Below, one piece after another: positions 24,437 through 36,260 of a stretch of DNA of 64,000 bases. Numbering within the stretch: the stretch's first letter is position 1; every line of letters begins with the position of its first letter. Location of the stretch: NCBI GenBank assembly GCA_963575745.1, contig CAUYUJ010016486.1, forward strand, positions 133,296 to 197,295, given 5' to 3'. The notes beneath the pieces were generated by a model, which searched no databases, had not been told where the DNA came from, and was given only the letters and a program-made list of their open reading frames with translations. Origin of the DNA: Prorocentrum cordatum (Eukaryota > Sar > Dinophyceae > Prorocentrales > Prorocentraceae). The translations under genes were made by a program, and so were the position numbers.

Positions 24437-26004
24437 GTGCGCACATGCTTGTGTATATGTATTTGCATACGTACGGTATATGTGATAGTACATGTGTATG
24501 AGTGTGTGTGTATATGTAGTATATGTTTATGTAGGTAGATATGCATGTATGCATATTTACACATATATGCATGGTGTACGTGTGTGTATGTGTATGTGCA
24601 TGCGTAGGTGCATGCGTATATGTAGTTGCGCACATATATATATGCTTATGTTTCGGTATCTTTGTATGAACATGCAAACGTATATGTTGATGTTAATGTT
24701 TAGGTTATGCTGGTGTACATAAATGTGTATATGTGAACGCATGTGCATATGTGGAAGTGTATGTATGTGCATGTGTATATGTCCATATATATATATATAT
24801 ATGGTTTTTACATATGTATCCATGGCTGCACATGCACGTGCATTTATGCATTTATGTATTTGTAGTTGTGATTGTATATGTATATATACATCTGTATGCG
24901 TATGTTGTACATGCATGTTGAAGGACAGCGTGTATTTGTATATTTGTATACGTTTATGTGTATGTACATTCATGGTTGTGCATGTATCTTTTAATGTAGA
25001 TGAGCATCTCTGTATATTTCTTTACACCTGCATATCAATTCATGTATACGTGTGTATATCTATATGTAAGTGACAATGTATATATATGTATGGTTATGTA
25101 TATTTATATGTATATGTTTGTGTATGTGTATATCCATGTGTATATGTATACCTGCATGTGTATGGCTGTGAGCATGTATACGCACATGTATATGTATGTA
25201 TTTATACACATGTATACATGCTTCCATACACATGTTTGTGTATTTGTACATATATACAACTATGTATATGCATGTGCATCTGTAGAGGTGTATGGCAATG
25301 CATGTGCATGTGTATGTATGTGTATGTAAGTATGTATGCGTACACATATATACATATATATGTATGTTTATACACATACTTATGTATTTGCGCACTTCAT
25401 GTGCATGTATATGTAAGTTCATGCATCTATATATATATATGTATATGTATATGTGTCTGTATGTTTATTTGTACATGTATATGTAATTTTGTATTCATGT
25501 ATATATGCATATGTTTATGTATATGCATATGCATTTGTACATGTCTATGCATATGTGTATGTGCATGTCTATGTATATGTATATGTATAGTTATATGCAT
25601 ATGCAACTGTTTATTTGTATGTATATGCATGTGTATATGTATATGTATAGGCATCGGTACAGGTATATGTATATGTATATGTATATGCATATGTATATGT
25701 ATATGTTTATGTGTATGTCTATGTATATGTATATGTATGTACATGTATATGTTTATGCATATGTATATGCTTGTGTGTATGTATAACTGTACGCATATAT
25801 ATATATATACATTTATGGATATACATATATACATATATATACACATGTTTATGTATGAGTATGTGTGCATCTATGTTGTTCGTATTGTACTTGTAAGTGT
25901 TTATCAATAAGTTTTTCAGTTTGTCGATTTGTCTGTGTGTGTATACATGCAACAAATATAGATACGTACATATATATGTATGTATGTATATATACACACA
26001 TATA

Positions 26005-26042
<38 letters not shown>

Positions 26043-26043
26043 T
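24402..26043. repeat. TATG/TATA-rich low-complexity tract of 1.6 kb
   Basis: An AT-rich mix of TATATA, TATGTA, CATGTG and GTATATG words that starts and ends in pure (TA)n (24402-24430 and about 26008-26039). It begins where the third compound unit ends. Predicted MYVYMY- or ICICIC-like peptides are artefacts. Sharp borders to GC-rich DNA on both sides. Confidence 0.9.
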
Positions 26044-26840
26044 CCCTCAGGTGGGGAAAAGCCACCGCTCTCTCGGGTGTGGCTGCCCCCGCCAACCCCC
26101 ATTCCATGATGCCTCTGGAGGGCCTCTGGGTGCGTCCTCCCCGCAGAAGTGGCACTCGCGGTGTGGGGGACGTCGAGTGGTAGAATTTCGAGGGTTGCTT
26201 GTAGCTCATGTGAGTCCAGTGCGTGGGCATCGCTCGGACGTGTGCATTTTTTCTCGGGGACGACGGGCGAGGAGCATTTTAGGCCATCTTGCGAAAATGC
26301 ATGCGCGAAGCCGAAAAGTGCACGGGGAATGGACGTCCGATCGATGACGAGGTGTGTATGGGTTTTTGCGGTCAGGTTTCGCAGCACCAGCCCGTTGTAA
26401 CGAAGCTATCTTGCAACAACACCCCCTTGTCACAAAAGCACGTTCCGCAACATGATTTAATTGATGTTTTGTGTCTGGTCGCCGCCGCGTCGCCGCGGAG
26501 GTGACCCCAGCTCGAGCTTTGAAGGTTGAATGCCGCCGGTGCTCCAGGGTAGGCCGATATTGAGCGAACCACGCGATGTCAGAGACTATCGCCAGCGTCA
26601 TCGCCATATGAACCTGCCGTGAACACCACGCCCAGTCAGGGTCCTGCCTGGGCCCTGGGATGGTGCAAAGAGCTTCTGGGCTTCTGGGCCTCGATGGTGT
26701 ATACACCAGGATGGCCCAGGCCAGGTGTGGTGGCGGTGGTGTGCAATGAAGTGCTTTCAGCGTGATTATCCTCCTCCCGCAAGAGCGCACAGCCTCGCCC
26801 TCCGTGCGCGCCGGTGCGTGCCGCGTGACTCCTGGGGCCC
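26044..26840. other. Unassigned DNA with a short dispersed repeat
   Basis: The segment 26288-26350 (GAAAAGTGCACGGGGAATGG, then ACGTCCGATCGATGACGAGG) recurs at 27757-27820. A TGGTGTATACACCA palindrome lies near 26693-26708. No coding domain is recognised. Confidence 0.5.
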
Positions 26841-26844
26841 ACCG

Positions 26845-27020
26845 AACGGATCTGTTCGACACTAGTTCGACCGCAACTCGACTCAAGCTCGATTCAAGTT
26901 CGACTCAGATTCGACCCAGGTTCGACTCAAGGTCGACTCACATCGACCGACGTTCGACGCAGCTTCGACGCACGAGTGGAGCGAGTGTCTCCAGGAAGGT
27001 CCCCAGAATGAGCATCCAAG
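26845..27020. repeat. GTTCGACTCA-type repeat plus shared 3' segment, copy 2
   Basis: GTTCGACTCA-like units followed by GACGTTCGACGCAGCTTCGA, CGCACGAGTGGAGCGAGTG and TCTCCAGGAAGGTCCCCAG, parallel to 20625-20815. It directly precedes the complete F1 foldback element, so the two may travel together. Confidence 0.75.
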
Positions 27021-27028
27021 TTGGCATG

Positions 27029-27229
27029 TAGGCCTCCAGATGGGGTCCGAGTAGTGGGACGCGAAGGATCGCTCCGCATCGGCTCGTTGTAGATACCGTT
27101 TTGCTTCACGTCGACGTCGCCCATGCATCGCCGACTTCTACAGGTGCATCGCCGATGCATTGCCGATGTATCGTCGATGCGGCGCGATCCTCCGACCCCA
27201 TCTACTCGGACCCATGTAAGAGGCCTCTA
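27029..27229. mobile_element. Foldback MITE-like element, family F1, complete copy
   Basis: Left arm TAGGCCTCCAGATGGGGTCC, GAGTAG, GGATCGCTCCGCATCG; right arm the inverse, CGATGCGGCGCGATCCTCCG, ACCCCATCTACTCGG, GAGGCCTCTA. The arms are about 55 bp and diverged. The centre is made of CGCCGATGCAT-type short repeats. No coding capacity, about 200 bp, so a MITE or foldback element fits. A clear target-site duplication is not visible beyond a flanking TA. Confidence 0.8.
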
Positions 27230-27247
27230 CGGTAGACAGAGGGCAGC

Positions 27248-27345
<98 letters not shown>
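27248..27345. repeat. (TTG)n microsatellite
   Basis: About 32 uninterrupted TTG units, 19 bp after the F1 element. Confidence 0.97.
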
Positions 27346-28660
27346 CCTCCTGAGCCTGAGTATGGCCAACGCCCTGAGCTGGCGCAGCCGGTGGCCAGGC
27401 AGTCGTGAGAAAGTAACCACCGCTCCCCCTCGGGGGTTGGGGTGGGATCCGGCGGCCGTGCAGACCGCGAACACGATCGGCACATGTAGTGCAGAGTTCA
27501 GTGGCAGCGATCGACGGCAGGATCGACTGAGATCTTGCGCCGCCCCTTTGGGCCTCCGGGGGCCGTCTGCCAGGCTCGGGGAGCGATGCAGTGATGCCTC
27601 GGGACGTGGCGCCCGTCCCGGGGAAGGGTTCGAGTGCGCACGTCACGATCAGATCGTGACGTCAGCGGGGGGTTGGCAGTTCTTGGCGTTGCTCGGGCCT
27701 GTTCGTTTTGTCTCGGCGAGGACCATCGAGGAGCTTCTTGGACCACCCTGTGATGAAATCAGCGCACGAGGCCGAAAAATGTACTGGGAATGGACGTCCG
27801 AGCGATGGCGAGGTGGGGGTTGGGAATGCCGCAGTGCGATGGGGCCGAGAGCTCCAAAGTCGCGATCTTCCGCGGCGCAGTGATGCCCAACTTGTTTAGG
27901 GCACCGGGTTCCAGCTGGGATGCGAGCGGGTCGTCGCCCCTTGGCTGCGGGTGCTGCTTACGGGGCCCTGGTGTGTGGTCAAGTCCCAGACCCCCGGGCC
28001 CCAGGTGCAATGAGGCCGATGAGCCGGCATGAGCAGAAACTTTCAGAGCTCCACGTGGATCTCTTTGATCGGCGCCGAGGGCTCCCTGGCGGCGCCGGAG
28101 GCGCCGCCCCTGGTGCGCCCCGCGCACCAGGGAGGGGCCCAGCACCGACCCCATAAACCCAGCAGTGTTTTCTCCCTCCTCAGGCGAGAATGCTTGGCGT
28201 GTTTGTTTCACTAGGTCGCTCGTCCACAGATCTCCGACGTCGCATTTCTCTCGTGGGTCCTCTCCTCCTCTGCGTGCAGGCCAGAGGGTTGAGAGGAGTT
28301 CAGCCGCGGCGACGGGGAGCCCAGCATCGCAATCGTGGATCGTGGATCGACGGCCCCCCGCTCCTCTCCATCGGGGGACCTCCCCTCGTGGCCAGTACAA
28401 TCGTGGGCCCAGGAATCGGTGTATGCGCCTTTGGCGCACGGATCTTGGGCCCAGGATGGGCCCTGTCAGGATCAGTGCAGGTGTCTGGTAGGCATTCTCC
28501 TACGTCTCTGGACTACTTCCCCGCAACCGATTTCTAATCCCGAGCCTTTCTTTGATGGTCCAGGGAACAGAAAATGCCCCCCTGAGTCCGATAAGGGGGC
28601 AACTAACATTCTGTCGTGATTGTTCCACGACGCGAGGGGGTCTGGGGTCGGGGGGGGGGA
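27346..28660. other. No gene recognised
   Basis: GC-rich DNA with the dispersed repeat copy at 27757-27820 and a GGGCCCAGGA..TCGGTGTATG segment at 28408-28500 related to 59890-60040. Frames of 80-230 codons on both strands show no domain. Confidence 0.45.
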
Positions 28661-28669
28661 GGGGTCGCC

Positions 28670-28674
28670 ACGTC

Positions 28675-28770
<96 letters not shown>

Positions 28771-28788
28771 CGTCGTCCGTCGTCCGTT

Positions 28789-28833
<45 letters not shown>

Positions 28834-28875
28834 TTCGCCGCCGCCTCCGCCGTCGCCGTCGTCGTCGTCGTCGTC

Positions 28876-28945
<70 letters not shown>
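28670..28945. repeat. (GGC)n then (GTC)n microsatellite
   Basis: Pure GGC to about 28724, then about 220 bp of GTC with CCGTC and GCCGTC interruptions. Gly/Val/Ser/Arg or Asp/Thr runs in open frames are artefacts. Confidence 0.95.
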
Positions 28946-28946
<1 letters not shown>

Positions 28947-28974
28947 ACGCCGCCTTCCCGGCGAGGGCGATCAG

Positions 28975-29400
28975 CGCCCGTCTTTGCCAGCGCATCGTAT
29001 ACGGCGCCAGCGCCTGCCTCTGCGTCCTCCCGTCCCCAGGTCCCCCCCGGGGGCACGAAGACAGCCGCGCCTCGCGCGGCGCGGCCCGGGCCGGAGAGCT
29101 GCCCTCTTCCAGGGGGGTCGGCGCGAGGGCGCGCAGCTACTCGGGCGCGGCGCATCGCGGAGCGCGACGCGCGAATGGAGGCCACCTTGGTGCACAGCGC
29201 CAGCGCCTGCCCGTGCCTCTACGGCCTCCTGTCCTCTTCGGCCAGCGCCGCCCCCCCCGGCGCAGAGAAGGTGGTCACGCACTTGTCCGCGGGCGCCGCC
29301 ACGAGGCAGCTCGATGTGCCCGCCAGGAGCGCGAAACCCCCTGCACAGCCGCGGGGCGAGCAGTGCGCCGTGGAGGCGCGGCTTCCTCGCCGCCGCCGTC
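28975..29400. other. Coding-like island, strand undecided
   Basis: Plus strand reads MEATLVHSASACPCLYGLLS, then PPGAEKVVTHLSAGAATRQL, then DVPARSAKPPAQPRGEQCAV; minus strand also has protein-like stretches (AAVFVPPGGTWGREDAEAG, GCAGGFALLAGTSSCLVAAP). Both flanks are triplet repeats, as around the better supported exons. I cannot choose a strand and recognise no family. Confidence 0.25.
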
Positions 29401-29699
29401 GTCCGCTGCCGCCGCCGTCGCCGCCGCCGTGTGTCGTCATCCGCTGTCGTCCGCGGTCGTCCGCCGTCGCCTCTGTCGCTGGCGGCGGCGGCGTCCTCGT
29501 CGCCGTCGTTGCAGCCGCCGCCTCCGTCGTCGAGTTGTTTCGAAGATCTAGGCTCGATGACCGAGGAGAGACTTCCGCCGACCCGACAGATGGGGTTGGA
29601 TCGAAACAAAAGCCTGCCAGCGCTGCATACCGCGGGCGCCGGGCCCCAGTAATCCCGAATCCCGCTTCGCAGGGCCCCGAGCAGAACCGACAGCACATC

Positions 29700-30078
29700 C
29701 AAGCGACAGTCACGTAAAACACAGACTTAAACATTCCTCGTGCAGAGCAGAAGCGAGTAGCAGACATGACAATCACACATAGCACACATATTTACAAACA
29801 ACATGCCGCTCAATGACGCAGTGCACATACTATTTCATATACAGAGCACATATCTGTGCACATTCAAACTGACAGACAGCATGACATGACAATGTCATTT
29901 AACCGGTCCAAGCACGCCACGGCTACTTAGATATGACAGGCGTTACGATGTCACGCTGGACCGAATAAGACGAAGCGCAGCAACGACCAACTCGAAATGA
30001 CAGACGACATGGCAGACACATTCAGAAAGAACCAACAACAGGCCTCCACGTGTGGCCGCTCAATTGCTGGGACTACGA

Positions 30079-30118
<40 letters not shown>

Positions 30119-32390
30119 AGGTGCAGGTACACAAGTGTCGAGCGGCCCGGCCGCACCTGGGACAACGTATTCTCCACCTTATCTTCACCCCCCTCCTCTC
30201 GACCCCACCCCATCCCATGATCTTAGTGGTGTTGTTGGGGCTCTGTCCTCTTCGGGCCTTCGGGGTGAGGGATCAAGGAGGGGAGGAGGAGGGAGGAGGT
30301 ACGGCTAACCCATGCCCCCTCGGGGGCGCCCCCTCTTGAGCCATCGGTGGGGATAGGTTTGCTGGCTTTGGTGTTGCGTCTCTGGCTCGGGGCTCTGGCG
30401 GACTTATTTCCTGTCTCATTTCTTCGTTCGGGGGCGGGAGTGTACAACCCACCTCGTCCAACAACCTATCAGGGGCGGTTGGGTCTCCGGACCTTTCCCC
30501 TGAGGGTAGACGGGGAGGTAGGACGGCGACGCCCTTGGTCGAGGCGCACCGTCAACTGGGGGCGCACATGTCGTTCGGCGGTGGTCTCGGCCATGGTCGG
30601 GCGGGCTTGCGGTCCCTGGAGGCCTGTGTCGCTCGGCGGTGGCTTCGGCCATGGTCGGGCGGGGTGGGCACCCTAACATGACCCATCGACAGCGGAAGGT
30701 GGTCATCGGAGCCTACAGAGTAATGCTTGTGAGGAGGTCAGGCAAGGAAAGCACGCATGACGACGAGCTCCGGCTTTTCCCGGGTCGGCTTGCACATTGT
30801 GTGGCTGCGTTGCCAGTGTTCGTTTTTTACACGGCACTCTGCCAAACGGCGGGTTCCCCCGACCGTTCGGGGGCGGCTTCGTGGTGGGTTCGGCCCTCCG
30901 CATCTGCCAGGCCACCGGGTTCCCCCGAGTGGCCGCCGCCCCCGGGGCCTCTCGCAGCCGGGGCCGTGCTTGCCGGGTTTGGGCTCGTGCTTTTGGGGCG
31001 TTTCGTCGTGCGTGGAACACTTGGGGTAGGTGTGGCGTGGGCGTCTGTTTTCACCAGGCGACACCGGAAGTTGTTTTTGTGCTTCTGGGTCTTCGGCTTG
31101 GGTGGTTCCAGAAGGGGTCGGTTTGTCTAAATGAACCAAGTAGGCTCTTTGCGCCACCGCTGGTGCGGCCACCTTCTTGGGGCCGCTTTGTATTGTTTTT
31201 GAGAAATTCCACGGTGGTGTCGCAGAGTGATGCCAGAGTCGTGGTTATGGGCCCCGGGTCTCTCCTCCTGTCAGGCCCCCTGCCTCGTTTTTGCCGCCCC
31301 CCCCCTTTCCTCTCCCTTCTCCCTCTTTCCTCTTCCTCCCCCCCCTCTCCCCCCTTCCCCCTTGCCCTTCCTTCTCCCCGCCTTCCCTTCTGGGAGGCGC
31401 CAGAATTCGGGCGGGGGGCCTGACGGGTGTGCTTTCCGCGCCCTTCTTTGCGTTTCCCCACGTTGTTCATAGACTACCGACCGGTCCCGGGGGCCGCTAG
31501 CGGCTGTCAGCCGGGATGACGTGGGCGTGGCGTGGACGTGGACCAACGACATCATGGTAATATGAATTTGTCAGCGTCCCACATTTATCAGACACCGCAT
31601 GCGTCGCGACATGACGCTGGCCCGAGAAACAGCCCCGCGCAGCAGCGACCAGATCGAAGTGGCATACGACATGGCAGACATCACGAGAAGAAGCCGGCGA
31701 CGTATCAGCATCCCACGCTAGTCATACATTGCACTGGCTGGATAACTGGTAAGACACAAGAAGTATTCTTACACGTAGAGCGAATGTGTACATATAGAAA
31801 ACAGTCTTAGAACGCATGTGACGGCAAACTATGACAAAGTGCTCGAAGCGTGTCACGATTCGTAACATCAGACGGTATGACGGCAGGATGAGGCAAAACG
31901 ATGACGGATGCCATGGCGCACAACATCAGACAACGATTGTCTGTGTGATAAAACAAAATGGCAGCACAATTCTCATAAGTCATGACAGGCGTGACGACGT
32001 CACGCTGGCCCGGTAACACCAAGCGCTACAACGACCGTCGAACGACACATATCACGATAGAGCTGCATGATAGAAGCTTGTCGCACTAAACAGACACGGC
32101 AGGCGTCACGACGTCGCGCCACGCCAGACCAATGAAGAAACAGTACTCGAATAATGCTCGTGTGTGACGCACGTAGATGACATACGTTCATGACACTTGC
32201 GCAGGTAACATGAGCCGCGTACTTGTGGCACAGGTCGCATAGATACCATGTGCGGATGTCGAACGCCCACATCAGCCATTGCTACTACATGCGCACATAA
32301 CATGCATGTCACATCGGTTAGTCATAATGTACGCATGTAGTAGGCGTGCGACACATACATCAACAGCGTACGTGATAAAGGAACATCAAT
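29700..32390. other. AT-richer island with a dispersed 80-bp repeat, no gene
   Basis: A lower-GC region compared with its surroundings, at least at 29700-30060 and 31500-32390. A segment with GTCACGCTGGACCGAATAAG, then GCGCAGCAACGACCA and ACGACATGGCAGACA occurs at 29945-30020, 31600-31690 and 31987-32050, the last one shorter. A (GTC)n run lies at about 30080-30118, and a tandem pair with CGGCCATGGTCGGGCGGG at 30589 and 30646. Frames are short and motif-free. Confidence 0.5.
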
Positions 32391-32760
32391 GACACACGTA
32401 GGCGCACGGCAGAGACTTTTTGCGTCGGCGGCTAGGCAGAGGGTGACTGCGCTGGCGATGAATGGCACGAACGGGGGTACTGTTGTGCCGAAGTGTGCCG
32501 CCATGCAGGAAGAGGAGGGAAGAGGGACGCGGCCGAAGGAAAATCAGGATGTGGCGAGCGGCCCAGGGGGCAGAACCGTTCCCCGAGCGTGCGGCGTGGC
32601 CGGGCGCACGGCGGAGAAAGACAACTCGAACACATTTGAAGCAGCTGCCTGGTGGCGATTTCTCGGAGGATTCGTTGTTGCCTGTTGTTGATGGCGGTGG
32701 TCTTTGGGCGTCTTTTCCGTACTTTTTAGGCCTCCCGGGTTTCTCCCGGAGGCCCAATCA

Positions 32761-33000
32761 GGCGATCGCAAACATAGATCACTGGGGGCGTGGATTAGCG
32801 ACGGGTCTCGTTTCCGAAATTGCGGATACCGCCGCCGAGCGAGGCGGCACCAGCCGCATTTTGGGGATGTTTGCACGGGGGGCGGCTCTGGTATCAGTTG
32901 CATTTCGCTCCGCGCAGATGTCCTGGCTTTCCCCCGATCCATGGATTTGGCGACCGCGCGACAAATCCATGGATCGCTAATCCATGTTTGCGCGCCCCCG
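32761..33000. mobile_element. Foldback MITE-like element, family F2, best copy
   Basis: Left end GGCGATCGCAAACATAGATC, then GGGGGCGTGGATTAGCGACG; right end GATCGCTAATCCATGTTTGC, then GCGCCCCCGATC. The ends are inverted (GCAAACAT..GATTAGCGA against TCGCTAATCCATGTTTGC). The middle carries CCGCCGAGCGAGGCGGCACC and GGCGACCGCGCGACAAATCC. About 240 bp, no coding capacity; related copies at 9456-9640 and 62124-62303. Confidence 0.75.
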
Positions 33001-33299
33001 ATCCAAGGAGGACAGAAAACACCGCCGCCGCAGTCGCCAGCCGTCCCCTATCGTCTGCTGTCGTTCGCCGTCCTCCGCCGTCCGCTGCCGTCGCCGGCGG
33101 CGGCTGCGTCGTCCTCGCCGTCGCCGTGTTCGCCGCCGTCGTTTCGATCAGCGAGGCTCTATCGTCGAGGATCGTTTTTGGTTGTCGTTCTTTCATGTTT
33201 CGCCAGTGAGGCTTTGCCTAGGGGTTGCTCTTTGTTGCTGAGGAAGAACTGGAGGGCGCGAGGCGCGGTCACCCCCAGGTTCCCTGGGGTTTTCGGGTC

Positions 33300-33650
33300 T
33301 CGTTTCTTTGCAACTCCTTGTGGTTTCTTGGTTCCTTGGTTCCTTGGGCCTGGCTCCTTGATGCCTTGGTTCCTTGATTCCTCGGTTCTTTGGTCTTGGT
33401 TCCTTGGTTCCTTGGTTGACTGGTCTCGGTTCCTTAGGCTCGTTGGCTCCATGGTTCGTTGGTTCCTTGGTTCCTTGGACTTGGTTCCTTGATGCCTTGC
33501 TTTTTTGATTCCTTGGTTCCTCGGTCTTGGTTCCTTGATTCCTTGGTTGACTGGTCTCGGTTCCTTGGCTCCTTGGCTCCTTGGCTCCTTGGTTCCTTGG
33601 TTCCTTGATTCCTTGGTCCCTTGGTCTTGGTCCCTTGACGCCTCGCCACG
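33300..33650. repeat. CTTGGTTCCTTGG short-unit tandem repeat
   Basis: Imperfect TTGGTTCC/TTGATTCC/TTGGCTCC 8-bp units with interspersed GGTCTTGG and GACTGGTCTC. The antisense frames read as NQGTKEPRNQ-type peptides and are artefacts. Confidence 0.9.
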
Positions 33651-33654
33651 CAGT

Positions 33655-33815
33655 GACGAGCAATGCCGAGTAATGCCAAGCGATGCCACGCAATGGCGAG
33701 AACTGACAAAAAATGCCGAGCAATGACAAGCAATGCCGAGCAATGCCACGAAAGGCCAAGCATGCCAAGCATGCCAAGCAATGCCAAACAATATGGCAAG
33801 CGATGCCAGGCGATG
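33655..33815. repeat. AGCAATGCCA short-unit tandem repeat
   Basis: About fifteen imperfect 10-11-bp units (AATGCCGAGC, GATGCCACGC, CATGCCAAGC), starting next to the CTTGGTTCC array. Confidence 0.85.
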
Positions 33816-34195
33816 CGCCCATGCAACATGAATCCTTCTCCAAATTGGGGTCGCGCCGGTTTCCTTGTTTCAGTCTTCATATCTGAAGAGCAGTTATGGT
33901 TGATCCCCTCTCACGGGTGCCCATTGTGTTTTTCAATTGAAGTGCCCGCCCAGGCTATCGCACGATTTTTCTTGTCAGAGAGAGTCCTGAGCACCAAACC
34001 AGGTTGTTGGGCCCCTGGGCTACAACAACAACAACATTCACATAGGAATCGTGCTATCGTTCGAGACGTTTGCGTCCAATTTGCTCAAGTATCGCGCTCT
34101 CGCCTGCGACGTTTTCGGCATTTGTTCAAGAGTCGAACTCTCGCCCCCAGGAATCGTGCCCTAGATCCGGCCTTCGCGGATCAGAAGTAGCGATA
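33816..34195. other. No gene recognised
   Basis: Unique-looking DNA of ordinary composition. No domain or repeat seen. Confidence 0.5.
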
Positions 34196-34287
34196 TCGCC
34201 ACCAACGCTGTCGTCGTCGTTGTTGTCGTCTTCGTCGTCGTCGTTGTTGTCGTCGTTGTTGTTGTCGCCGTCGTTGTTGTCGTCGTT

Positions 34288-34367
<80 letters not shown>

Positions 34368-34380
34368 TGTCGCCGTCGAA
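34195..34380. repeat. (GTC)n/(GCC)n microsatellite
   Basis: GTC/GTT triplets turning into GCC triplets. Confidence 0.95.
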
Positions 34381-34559
34381 GGCACCGTTGCTGTCGTCGC
34401 CGCCGCCAGCGCCTTCCTCCCTGGCTCTCCCCCCCGCTTCTCCCCGACGAGCCCCCTTCCCTGCGGCCCCCACGCGCCCGGCAGCAGTGCCGCCTCCACC
34501 CCCCGGCCGCCAGGGCGAGTACTGCGGGCGGCGGCCCTGCTGCGAGGGCTCAGGTGTCT

Positions 34560-35068
34560 CGAGAGGAGGGGGGAAGGAGGGGAGAGCAGAGGAGGGGAGG
34601 GAGGAGGGAGGGAGGGAGGTAGGAAGGGAGGGAGGGAGGGAGGGAGGAGTGGGGGGGAGGATGCAGTGAGGCAGGAAGGGGAGGGTGAGGAGGAGGAGGA
34701 GTGAGGAGGAGGGAGGAGGAGGAGGGAGGGAGGAGGAGGGAGGAGGAGGAGAGGAGGAGGAGGAGAGGAGGAGGAGGAGGAGGAGGAGGAGGAGGGAGGA
34801 GGAGGGAGGGAGGGAGGGAGGGAGGGAGGGGAGGGAGGGGAGGGGGGTGAGTGAGTGAGGGAGCGAGGGCGGGAGGGAGGGAGGAGGAAGAGGAAGAGGA
34901 GGAGCAAGGGGACCAAGAAGAGCAGGAGGATGGGGAGGGGGAGGAGGAGAAGGAGGAGGCGGAGGAGGCGGGGGAGGAGGAGGACGAGGAGGAGGAGGAG
35001 GTGGAGGAGGCGGAGGAGGAGGTGGAGGAGGGTGGGGAGGAGGAGGAGGAGGAGGAGGAGGAGGAATA
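34560..35068. repeat. GGA/GGGA purine tract of 0.5 kb
   Basis: Almost pure purine on the plus strand, with GGA triplets, GGGA tetramers (34600-34650 and 34800-34850) and GAG runs to 35068. Confidence 0.95.
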
Positions 35069-35464
35069 CTACTAATTGTAGTGATGATGATCGTAATACG
35101 AAGAAGACATCAGACGAATACGACGACTGGTATCAATACCAATAATAAGACGACTAATTCTACGAATGAACCAACGACGAAACACAATGAAACCAATACT
35201 AATCGGAATGCGACTGCTAATACTACAACAGCGAATAATCATATGAGTGGTACTAAGCAGAATAGTCATACGGTAACGAGGAGCCAATACTAATACGACC
35301 ACTACGAAGGCGAACGCGAATACTAGTAGTTTTACTATTCCGAAGAAAAACACTACTACCATTCATACTAAGAACGCGATGTCTACTAATATCACTATGG
35401 CAAAAACAAATCATACGAAGAAGACCAACAAGCAACATACTAATATTACTCCTACGGAAATACG
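35069..35464. repeat. Degenerate ACT/AAT triplet region
   Basis: AT-rich DNA composed largely of TACTA, ACGAA and AATAC words. Probably an old, mutated (ACT)n expansion; the pure tracts follow directly. Confidence 0.5.
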
Positions 35465-35890
<426 letters not shown>

Positions 35891-35954
35891 TAGTAGTCGT
35901 ACGAATATTAATACTAATAACATTACTAATACTAATATAAGTGATAAGCAAAAG

Positions 35955-36179
35955 AAGAAGAGGAGGAGGCGGAGGAGGAGGAGAGTGATGCTGACGAGGA
36001 TGATCGAGCCCTTGCGCGCCCGTCGATGCGCGACGCGCGGCCGTGGTCGAGCCCTTGCGGGCCCGCCTCAGAGGAGGAAGAGGAGGAAGATGGGGGAGGA
36101 GGAGGAAGAGGAGGAGGAGGAACAGGAGGAGCAGGAGGAGGAGGAGGAGGAGGAGGAGGAGGAGGAGGAAGAAGAATAG

Positions 36180-36214
<35 letters not shown>

Positions 36215-36260
36215 GGAGGAGAATGATGCTGACGAGGATGATGGAGGAGGAGGAGGAGAG
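35955..36260. repeat. GGA-rich tract with short interruptions
   Basis: GGA/GAA triplets broken by GATGCTGACGAGGATGAT-like segments (35985 and 36224, a direct repeat) and by GAGCCCTTGCG (36007 and 36050). Confidence 0.9.
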
